Assembly: GCA_913047375.1 (NCBI GenBank)
Contig: CAJWTV010000009.1
Location: 1-46,965, forward strand
From: an uncultured Polaribacter sp.
GTDB lineage: Bacteria > Bacteroidota > Bacteroidia > Flavobacteriales > Flavobacteriaceae
DNA length: 46,965 nucleotides
Direction of reading: 5' to 3'
Shown here: one piece after another, positions 26,686-33,889 of the stretch
Layout: the number at the start of each line of letters is the position of its first letter
Position numbering within the stretch: the first letter of the stretch is position 1
Made by a program: the position numbers and the translations under genes
Notes under the pieces: generated by a model
Databases searched by the model: none
What the model was told of the DNA's origin: nothing
The model's input: only the letters and a program-made list of their open reading frames with translations

Positions 26686-26728
26686 ATTTCAAATATAGTA
26701 AAAGTGGTCGTTAGAAACCTTAAAGTAT

Positions 26729-26818
26729 TTATAAAGTATTTTCTTCTAAAATCTCCCAGTATTCAACCGCACATCTTAGTTGGGGTATAACTATAGTTCC
26801 GCTATTTCTTTTTTTCAT
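26729..26818 (-). pseudogene. 29-codon relic: C-terminal tail of a carboxymuconolactone decarboxylase family gene
   Basis: A 29-codon frame that starts at ATG 26818 inside the tatC stop (ATGA overlap) and ends at TAA 26729. After MKKRNS, the peptide reads GTIVIPQLRCAVEYWEILEE. This strongly resembles the C-terminal end of the AhpD/CMD-family proteins (GTIVIPHLRRA.EYWE.LE) whose gene sits between tatC and lptB in many Flavobacteriaceae. The rest of that protein, including its C-x-x-C active site, is missing. So I read it as the remains of an internal deletion. It could still be translated from the coupled start as a microprotein. The comparison is from memory of the family. Confidence 0.6.
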
Positions 26819-27615
26819 TTTCCTCTTTTAATTACTAATGCTGCAACTTTGATACTTATTTCATACAAGAACAAAACAGGTATCGCTACTATTATCTGAC
26901 TGGCAACATCTGGAGGTGTAATAATTGCGGCCAAAATTAAAACTAAACATAGTGCATGTCTTCTGTATTTTTTTAAAAATTCGGGTGTTATTAATCCTGC
27001 TTTTGCTAAAAAATAAATAATAACTGGAAGCTCAAAAAGTATAGAAATACCAAGTAACATATTAGTCACTAATCCTATATGAGACTCCAATGTAAAATTA
27101 TTTTCAATAGTATCTGTGATTTGATAATTATAAAGAAAGTTTATTGATATTGGTGCAATTACATAAAAACTAAAAGCAACTCCAATAAAAAATAATATAG
27201 AAGCAACAAAAATGAAACCTTTAGATTTTTTTACCTCATTTTCATGAAGTCCTGGTATTATAAAACGCCAAAACTCCCATAAAATATAAGGAAATGATAC
27301 TATAATTCCAAGTATAAAAGAAGTCCAAATAGAATTCATTAATTGAGATGTAACCTCTATACTTTGTAACTTATTATTTGCAAAAGATATATTACAAAAA
27401 TCACTATCTACATTAAAAATATTGAAAAAATCACAAAATAGTTGATAAGTAATGAAATTTGGTTGGATGTGAGCTAATAAAAAATTATTATAAACTTCTT
27501 CTGCAAAAATAAAAAAGAGTAGGCCTAGTAAAAAAATTGAAGCAGCACTTCTAACTAGGTGCCATCTTAATTCTTCTAAGTGTGCTAAAAATGACATTTC
27601 TCTTTGTTTAGCCAT
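26815..27615 (-). CDS. tatC: Sec-independent protein translocase subunit TatC
   Basis: A 266-residue inner-membrane protein with six predicted membrane helices that binds twin-arginine signal peptides. The cytosolic N-terminus MSFLAHLEELRWHLVRSA is the classic TatC start, and FWRFIIPGLHENE holds the conserved Glu in the first cytosolic loop. The first periplasmic loop is longer than in E. coli (about residues 45-88, with two cysteines in CDFFN and DFCNIS). Its start overlaps the kdsD stop by one base (TAATG), and its stop overlaps the small relic ORF. tatA/tatB are not in the window. Confidence 0.95.
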   Translation of the reverse strand: MAKQREMSFLAHLEELRWHLVRSAASIFLLGLLFFIFAEEVYNNFLLAHIQPNFITYQLFCDFFNIFNVDSDFCNISFANNKLQSIEVTSQLMNSIWTSFILGIIVSFPYILWEFWRFIIPGLHENEVKKSKGFIFVASILFFIGVAFSFYVIAPISINFLYNYQITDTIENNFTLESHIGLVTNMLLGISILFELPVIIYFLAKAGLITPEFLKKYRRHALCLVLILAAIITPPDVASQIIVAIPVLFLYEISIKVAALVIKRGK

Positions 27616-28586
27616 TAGAATATACCCTCTTTTATTAAGTCATGTAAATGAACAACACCCACGTAATTATTATCGCAGTCTATTACTAAAATTTGAGATA
27701 TATTATTGTTTTCTAATCTTTCTAAAGCTTCAATAGCCATAGCATCCTTAAGAATTGTTTTTGGTTTTATTCCCATGATGTCTTTTGCTGTAAAACCATC
27801 AATTTTTGTAGTTTTACTTAACATTCTTCTTATATCACCATCTGTTATAATTCCAATAATTGAATTATCTGTATTTAGGACTGCAGTAACGCCTAATCTT
27901 TTCTCAGATATTTCCATTATAACTTTACTAATAGAATCATTTTCTAAAACTTTTGGAATTTGATTATTTTTTATCAAATCAGATACTCTTAAATACAATC
28001 GTTTACCTAATGCACCACCTGGATGGTATTTTGCAAAATCTGTACTACTAAAATTATTAAGTTTTAATAGACAAATAGCTATTGCATCTCCCATTACTAA
28101 TTGAACAGTAGTACTAGTAGTTGGAGCTAAATTATTTGGACAAGCTTCTTTTTCTACAAATGTATTAAGTGTAAAATCTGCATTTTTACCTAAATATGAA
28201 TCTATATTACCCGTAATTGCTATAATTTTATTTCCATAGTTTTTTATTAATGGCACTAAAACTTTGATTTCTGGAGTATTTCCACTCTTCGAAATACATA
28301 TAACAACGTCATCTTTTTGTACGTTTCCTAAATCTCCATGAATAGCATCTGCAGCATGCATAAAAATTGCTGGAGTTCCTGTAGAATTAAGTGTAGCAAC
28401 TATCTTATTAGCAATATTAGCACTTTTCCCAATACCAGTAAGAATAACTCTCCCTTGAGACTTTAAAATAACATTAATAGCATTAACAAAATTATCGTCT
28501 AATAGTTTCGTAAGATTTGCTACAGCTTTACTTTGTGTTAAAAAAGATTCTACTGCTGTATTTATTATTGTATTGTTATCTTCCAA
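27615..28586 (-). CDS. kdsD: D-arabinose 5-phosphate isomerase (KpsF/GutQ/KdsD family)
   Basis: A 323-residue cytosolic enzyme that makes arabinose 5-phosphate, the entry to Kdo and thus LPS inner core. The SIS domain (about 30-175) shows GRVILTGIGKSANIANKI, MHAADAIHGDLG, ISKSGNTPEI and the family's PTTSTTVQLVMGDA segment. Two CBS domains follow (about 200-320). It begins a minus-strand cluster with tatC and lptB, and a -7 promoter element is at 28643-28650. Together with kdsC at 3533 it gives two of the Kdo pathway steps in this window. Confidence 0.93.
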   Translation of the reverse strand: MEDNNTIINTAVESFLTQSKAVANLTKLLDDNFVNAINVILKSQGRVILTGIGKSANIANKIVATLNSTGTPAIFMHAADAIHGDLGNVQKDDVVICISKSGNTPEIKVLVPLIKNYGNKIIAITGNIDSYLGKNADFTLNTFVEKEACPNNLAPTTSTTVQLVMGDAIAICLLKLNNFSSTDFAKYHPGGALGKRLYLRVSDLIKNNQIPKVLENDSISKVIMEISEKRLGVTAVLNTDNSIIGIITDGDIRRMLSKTTKIDGFTAKDIMGIKPKTILKDAMAIEALERLENNNISQILVIDCDNNYVGVVHLHDLIKEGIF

Positions 28587-28642
28587 AGTATTTTGATTTT
28601 ATCAGAATAAAAAAAAGTTATATCTTTAATTATTATTAATAG

Positions 28643-28650
28643 CAAAATTA
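28643..28650 (-). promoter_or_regulatory. -7 promoter element of the kdsD-tatC-lptB cluster (TAATTTTG)
   Basis: On the minus strand TAATTTTG fits TAnnTTTG exactly. It lies about 57 bases before the kdsD start, and TTTC about 20 bases further upstream may be the -33 element. Confidence 0.5.
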
Positions 28651-28739
28651 CTACAAATTACTATAGTACAGAAATAAAAGCTTTTGCTTTCTAAAAAAAG
28701 TTTCACAAACAACCATCATATAAACACACAATTGTATTA

Positions 28740-30923
28740 ATGGATTTACATAGTCCTCTGAAAAAATTTTTTGGTTTTAATAAATTTAAAGGATTACAAG
28801 AGAAAGTTATCGCCAGTATTATTGAAGGTAATAACACTTTTGTCATCATGCCTACTGGTGGTGGTAAATCTCTTTGTTACCAATTACCAGCTTTAATGTC
28901 TGAGGGGACTGCAATAGTAGTTTCTCCTTTAATAGCTCTGATGAAAAACCAAGTTGATGCCATTAGAGGTATATCTGAAAATAGAGGTATAGCTCATGTT
29001 TTAAATTCTTCTTTAAACAAAACAGATGTCAATCAAGTTAAAGCAGATATAGAAAGTGGTATTACAAAATTGTTATATGTTGCCCCAGAATCTTTAATTA
29101 AGGAAGAATACGCAAGCTTTCTAAGAAATCAAAAAATTTCATTTGTTGCCATAGATGAAGCACATTGTATTTCTGAATGGGGACATGATTTTAGACCAGA
29201 ATACAGAAACTTAAAACATATTATTAAAGCTATAGATGATGTTCCTATAATAGGCTTAACAGCTACTGCAACAGAAAAAGTTCAGGAAGATATATTAAAG
29301 ACTTTAGGAATTTCTGACGCTAATAGGTTTAAAGCTTCGTTTAACAGACCAAATTTGTTTTATGAAGTTAGGCCCAAGACTAATGAAGTAGAAAAAGATA
29401 TTATTCGTTTTGTAAAACAGCGCATAGGAAAATCGGGTATTATATACTGTCTTAGTAGAAAGAAGGTTGAAGAAGTTGCTCAAATATTACAGGTTAACGA
29501 AATAAAAGCTGTTCCTTATCATGCAGGTTTAGATGCTAAAACGCGAGTAAAGCATCAAGATATGTTTCTAATGGAAGATTGTGACGTAGTAGTTGCTACT
29601 ATAGCTTTTGGGATGGGTATAGACAAACCAGACGTTCGTTACGTTATTCATCACGATATACCAAAAAGTTTAGAAAGTTATTACCAAGAAACAGGAAGAG
29701 CAGGGAGAGACGATGGAGAAGGTTATTGTCTTGCTTTTTATGCTTACAAAGATATAGAAAAGTTAGAGAAATTCATGGCTAGTAAACCAGTTGCAGAACA
29801 GGAAATAGGTCATGCCCTGTTACAAGAAGTTGTTGGTTATGCAGAAACCTCAATGAATAGGAGGAAATATTTAATGCATTATTTTGGGGAAGAATTTGAC
29901 GAAGTTAATGGTGATGGAGCCAATATGGATGATAATTCCAAAAATCCAAAGAAAAAGCATGAGGCTAGTGAAAATGTAGAAAAACTACTTTCTGTTATAA
30001 AAAATTCATTACAAAAATATAAATCTAAGGAAGTTGTAAATACTCTAGTTGGTAAAGAGAACGCATTATTAACATCACATAGAACTCAAAATCAACCTTT
30101 TTTTGGTATTGGTAAAGACAAGTCACCTTCATACTGGATGGCCCTAATTCGACAAGTTTTGGTAGTTAACTATATCAGAAAAGAAATTGAACAATATGGA
30201 GTCTTAAAATTGACGTCTGTTGGAGAAAATTATATAAATAAACCAACTTCTTTTTTGATGACAGAAGATCACTCTTATAAAGAAGGTGAAGACAATTCAA
30301 TTATAATAAATACAAAATATTCTGTAGGTATATCAGATGAAAAGTTAGTAAAAATATTAAAATATTTACGAAAAAAAGTAGCTATCAAGGCTGGCGTACC
30401 TCCATTTGCTGTTTTTCAAGATCCATCTATAGATGATATGGCATTAAAATACCCAATTACTTTAGATGAACTATCTAAGGTTCACGGAGTAGGAGAGGGT
30501 AAAGCAAGGAAATTTGGTAAAGAATTTATTACTTCAATATCAAATTATGTAAAAGAATATGATATTTTAAGACCAGATGATTTAATCGTTAAAAGTACTG
30601 GTGTAAACTCTGGATTGAAGTTATACATAATTCAAAATACAGATAGAAAACTTCCTTTAGAAGATATAGCAAAGTCCAAGGGATTAAAAATTGACGAACT
30701 AATTAAGGAAATGGAAGTTATTATATTTTCTGGAACAAAATTAGATATTAATTATGCACTTGACGATTTATTAGATGAAGAACAGCAAGAAGAGATTTAT
30801 GAATATTTTATGGATGCTGAAACTGATGAAATTCAAGAGGCTATAGATGAATTTGATGGAGACTATGATTTTGATGAGCTTCGATTAATGCGTATTAGGT
30901 TTTTTAATGAAGTAGGTAACTAA
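28740..30923 (+). CDS. recQ: ATP-dependent DNA helicase RecQ, zinc-less type
   Basis: A 727-residue 3'-5' helicase for recombination and fork repair. Walker A MPTGGGKS (37-44), DEAH box (139-142), aromatic-rich loop CISEWGHDF, and motif VI QETGRAGRDD (316-325). After the helicase core, RecQ proteins normally bind zinc through four cysteines. Here the equivalent region (about 371-398, SMNRRKYLMHYFGEEFDEVN onward) has the fold-defining text but no cysteine. A winged-helix RQC part, an HRDC domain (FAVFQDPSI..HGVGEGKARKFG, about 555-610) and a C-terminal helix-turn-helix extension with an acidic tail follow. It is longer than E. coli RecQ because of that extension. Confidence 0.94.
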   Translation: MDLHSPLKKFFGFNKFKGLQEKVIASIIEGNNTFVIMPTGGGKSLCYQLPALMSEGTAIVVSPLIALMKNQVDAIRGISENRGIAHVLNSSLNKTDVNQVKADIESGITKLLYVAPESLIKEEYASFLRNQKISFVAIDEAHCISEWGHDFRPEYRNLKHIIKAIDDVPIIGLTATATEKVQEDILKTLGISDANRFKASFNRPNLFYEVRPKTNEVEKDIIRFVKQRIGKSGIIYCLSRKKVEEVAQILQVNEIKAVPYHAGLDAKTRVKHQDMFLMEDCDVVVATIAFGMGIDKPDVRYVIHHDIPKSLESYYQETGRAGRDDGEGYCLAFYAYKDIEKLEKFMASKPVAEQEIGHALLQEVVGYAETSMNRRKYLMHYFGEEFDEVNGDGANMDDNSKNPKKKHEASENVEKLLSVIKNSLQKYKSKEVVNTLVGKENALLTSHRTQNQPFFGIGKDKSPSYWMALIRQVLVVNYIRKEIEQYGVLKLTSVGENYINKPTSFLMTEDHSYKEGEDNSIIINTKYSVGISDEKLVKILKYLRKKVAIKAGVPPFAVFQDPSIDDMALKYPITLDELSKVHGVGEGKARKFGKEFITSISNYVKEYDILRPDDLIVKSTGVNSGLKLYIIQNTDRKLPLEDIAKSKGLKIDELIKEMEVIIFSGTKLDINYALDDLLDEEQQEEIYEYFMDAETDEIQEAIDEFDGDYDFDELRLMRIRFFNEVGN

Positions 30924-30934
30924 AGCTTATTTAA

Positions 30935-31612
30935 TTAAAGGGTCGAAATAGTAAGTAGTATACCTAATATTATTGCAGCAAATTTCTGAAGATTAAACTT
31001 ATGATTTTCAGAGCTTTCAAAAAGTATTATAGTCGATATATGTAAAAATACTCCGATTATTATTGCAGTAATTTCTGATGAATAAATTTTGAAAAAAGTA
31101 ATTTCATCTCCTATAAAAATACCCAAAGGACTCATTAATGCAAAAACTATTAAAAAAGTAAAAATATTTTTTTTAGAATAATTTGTTTGTAATAAAAAAG
31201 TGGTTAATACTATAGCTATAGGAATTTTGTGAATAATAATTGCCCACAATAAGTTGTCTCCAATATTATGAATAGGTAAACCCTCAGAAAAAGCATGAAT
31301 ACATAAGCTTGTAAATATTAAGAAAGGAAATTTTTTATTGCTTGTATGGATGTGAACATGACCATGTTCTGCACCTTTAGAGAAAGATTCTAAAACCGAT
31401 TGTAAAATGATACCAATTAGAATAAAAATTCCTATTCTTTTAAAATCATTACCGTTAATATAAACTTCTGGTAATAAATGTAATATTGTGACCGAAAGTA
31501 AGTAGGCTCCACTAAAAGCTAATAATAATCGCACGAACTTATTACTAGGTTTAATAATAAAGACTACAGTTACTCCAAGTAAAACAGAAAATATAAGTAA
31601 TATGTAGCTCAT
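30935..31612 (-). CDS. ZIP family divalent metal transporter
   Basis: A 225-residue inner-membrane protein with about eight hydrophobic helices. Helices IV and V carry the metal-site histidines: CIHAFSEGLPI and IIIHKIPIAIVL. A cytosolic loop (GAEHGHVHIHTSN) is histidine-rich, as in ZIP proteins, and probably senses or funnels zinc. Uptake of zinc or a similar ion is likely; the specificity cannot be read. The start follows the methyltransferase stop directly (TAAATG), so the two are translated together. It is convergent with recQ (11-base gap). Confidence 0.88.
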   Translation of the reverse strand: MSYILLIFSVLLGVTVVFIIKPSNKFVRLLLAFSGAYLLSVTILHLLPEVYINGNDFKRIGIFILIGIILQSVLESFSKGAEHGHVHIHTSNKKFPFLIFTSLCIHAFSEGLPIHNIGDNLLWAIIIHKIPIAIVLTTFLLQTNYSKKNIFTFLIVFALMSPLGIFIGDEITFFKIYSSEITAIIIGVFLHISTIILFESSENHKFNLQKFAAIILGILLTISTL

Positions 31613-32338
31613 TTATTTAGCTATTAAAATTAAACGGTCAGAAGTGTTTTCATCAAAAGTAGACAAATTATAATCTCCAAATACTTCTACAAGCATAAAA
31701 CCAACTTTTTTAAAATAAGAAATCATTTTTGGCAAATCTAAATATTTCACTCGTTCGGTGTAAAAATGATCCTTATCATTGGCTGAAAAAGAAATATGCT
31801 TTAAAATAAAACCATCTTTAATTTCCCTTTTTATATTAAAGGTAATATTTTCTATGACTTTAGTTTCTACTTCAACTAAATTAACTTTAACCTTATTAGC
31901 GTTCAAGAAATCAAATACAAAAACTCCATCTTTATTTAAACCACTTTTAATACTATTTAAAATTTTTATATCTTCTTTGTCGTCATCAAAATAACCAAAA
32001 CTTGTAAAAAGATTAAATATTGCATCATAAGTATTTTCTAGAGAATCTCTCATATCCCATATTTCAAATTTTAAACTATCATTTTCAAACTCTTTAGCAT
32101 AATTTATACTATTTTCAGACAAGTCTCCTCCAGTAACTTTATAGCCTAACGAATTTAAATATATTGAATGTCGACCCTTCCCACATGGTAAATCTGCTAT
32201 ATGAGAACCATCTTTTAATTTTAAAAAAGAGGTTATATTTTTTATAAATAACTGAGCATCAGAATCATTTCTGTTATTATATAAAATGTGATAGTAAGGT
32301 GTATTAAACCAATCAGTAAACCAATCTTTTGTTTCCAT
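31613..32338 (-). CDS. Class I SAM-dependent methyltransferase
   Basis: A 241-residue soluble protein. SAM-binding motif I is IADLPCGKGRHSIYLNSLGY, and motif II follows with GGDLSENSINYAKEF. The post-motif reads AIFNLFTSFGYFDDDKED. This is the methyltransferase-25/11 type; no substrate motif is seen. The N-terminal DWFNTPYYHILYNNRND is conserved in Bacteroidota versions. It is directly joined to the ZIP transporter gene. A link to metal handling is only positional. Confidence 0.85.
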   Translation of the reverse strand: METKDWFTDWFNTPYYHILYNNRNDSDAQLFIKNITSFLKLKDGSHIADLPCGKGRHSIYLNSLGYKVTGGDLSENSINYAKEFENDSLKFEIWDMRDSLENTYDAIFNLFTSFGYFDDDKEDIKILNSIKSGLNKDGVFVFDFLNANKVKVNLVEVETKVIENITFNIKREIKDGFILKHISFSANDKDHFYTERVKYLDLPKMISYFKKVGFMLVEVFGDYNLSTFDENTSDRLILIAK

Positions 32339-32425
32339 ATGTTATAAAAAGTATGTAAAAGTAACTAAATCTTACGGCATGTAAAATGATATTTATAAAC
32401 TTTCAAATATCATTTTTATAAAATG

Positions 32426-32433
32426 TATTTTTG
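32426..32433 (+). promoter_or_regulatory. -7 promoter element (TATTTTTG)
   Basis: TATTTTTG fits TAnnTTTG exactly, 17 bases before the RlmL-type gene, with TTTC near 32401 as a possible -33 element. The leader would be about 10 bases. Confidence 0.55.
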
Positions 32434-32450
32434 CACTGAATATTGATGAT

Positions 32451-33632
32451 ATGGAGAAAGATTTTAAAATGGTAGCCACTACCATGTTTGGTTTAGAAAG
32501 TGTTTTAGCTAACGAATTAACTAATCTAGGAGCAAAAGATGTTACAGAAGCCGTTAGAAGTGTTTCATTTAAAGGAGATACAGGTTTTATGTATAAAGCA
32601 AATATTGCTTTAAGAACAGCTATTCGTATATTAAAACCGATTAAAGTAACTAAGATTTATGATGAAGAAGATTTATATGATGCTGTAAAAAAAGTTAAAT
32701 GGGAGAATTATTTAGACATAGATGGTACATTCTCTATAGGAGCCGTATCTAATTCTAAGAATTTACCAAATCATTCACATTATATAGCTTTAAAATCAAA
32801 AGATGCTATAGCCGATTATTTTAGAGATAAATTTGGTAAAAGACCGAATGTAGATTTAGATTATCCAGATTTAAAAATTCATATTCATATTCAGAAAGAT
32901 TATTTAACAATTTCTTTAGATTCTTCTGGTGATTCTTTGCATAAACGTGGTTATAGAACTGCGACTAATATTGCACCAATAAATGAAGTATTAGCAGCAG
33001 GAATGGTCTTACTTTCTGGATACAGGGGTGAAGAGAATTTTATAGATCCAATGTGTGGCTCTGGAACAATTTTAATTGAAGCAGCTATGATCGCTAATAA
33101 TATTCCAGCAAATATCAACAGAAAACGTTTTGGTTTTGAGAGCTGGAAAGATTATAATGAAGAATTATATTTTATAATCCAAGATGCTTTACTTAAAAAA
33201 ATAAGTAGTTCTCACTTTAAAATCATGGGATTTGATAAAGCGCCCTCTGCTATACAAAAAGCAGAAGCGAACATAAAAGAAGCAAATTTAGATGAGTTTG
33301 TTGGTGTACATCATGTCAACTTCTTCAACTCTAAAAAAGAAGTATTTGGTAAAACAACCATGATTTTTAATCCCCCTTATGGTGAACGTCTAAATCTTGA
33401 CACCAACGAGTTTTATGGTAAAATAGGGGATACTCTTAAACATAACTACCCTGATAGTACTGCTTGGTTGATTACATCAGATACTGAAGCTTTAAAGAAT
33501 GTTGGACTTCGAACTTCTAAGAGAATACCTTTAAAAAACGGAGATTTAGATTGTCGTTATGTCAAATATGAATTATATGAAGGATCTCGTAAGTTTAAAA
33601 AAAATCAACAAGATTATCCAATAGCAGATTAA
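32451..33632 (+). CDS. THUMP-domain rRNA methyltransferase (RlmL-type)
   Basis: A 393-residue RNA methyltransferase. A ferredoxin-like and THUMP domain (about 1-160, with KIYDEEDLYDAVKKVKWENY and SKDAIADYFRDKFGKRPNVD) precede the catalytic part: DSSGDSLHKRGYR, FIDPMCGSGTILIEAAM (motif I) and NPPYGERL (motif IV, for N2-guanine methylation). It corresponds to the N-terminal half of E. coli RlmKL, which makes m2G2445 in 23S rRNA; the RlmK half is absent, as usual in Bacteroidota. A single gene with its own promoter. Confidence 0.93.
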   Translation: MEKDFKMVATTMFGLESVLANELTNLGAKDVTEAVRSVSFKGDTGFMYKANIALRTAIRILKPIKVTKIYDEEDLYDAVKKVKWENYLDIDGTFSIGAVSNSKNLPNHSHYIALKSKDAIADYFRDKFGKRPNVDLDYPDLKIHIHIQKDYLTISLDSSGDSLHKRGYRTATNIAPINEVLAAGMVLLSGYRGEENFIDPMCGSGTILIEAAMIANNIPANINRKRFGFESWKDYNEELYFIIQDALLKKISSSHFKIMGFDKAPSAIQKAEANIKEANLDEFVGVHHVNFFNSKKEVFGKTTMIFNPPYGERLNLDTNEFYGKIGDTLKHNYPDSTAWLITSDTEALKNVGLRTSKRIPLKNGDLDCRYVKYELYEGSRKFKKNQQDYPIAD

Positions 33633-33775
33633 TATAAAATCATATAATATTTTAAGCTAAAAAGAAGTTGGATAATAGTTTAGGATTATTGAAAAAAATT
33701 TATTTCTATCTCTTATATTATAAGTCTACCATATTTTCTTTATAAATTTCTAATTATATTGTTGTGTTTTTTATG

Positions 33776-33783
33776 TAATTTTG
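33776..33783 (+). promoter_or_regulatory. Possible upstream promoter of priA (TAATTTTG)
   Basis: TAATTTTG matches TAnnTTTG about 105 bases before the priA start and would give a leader long enough for translation from the TTG. No perfectly spaced -33 element is seen. Confidence 0.4.
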
Positions 33784-33881
33784 GAATTGAACTTTTATTT
33801 TAATATTACCTTATTAAAGTGTTTGTAAAAGACTATCACAACAGTAGTATCTTTTATTTATCATCGAAAAAAATAAAAATA

Positions 33882-33889
33882 TATTTTTG
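33882..33889 (+). promoter_or_regulatory. -7-like element that contains the priA start codon (TATTTTTG)
   Basis: TATTTTTG fits the -7 consensus exactly, and its last three bases are the TTG used as the start of priA. If it is a real promoter, its transcript would begin inside the coding sequence. Confidence 0.35.
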
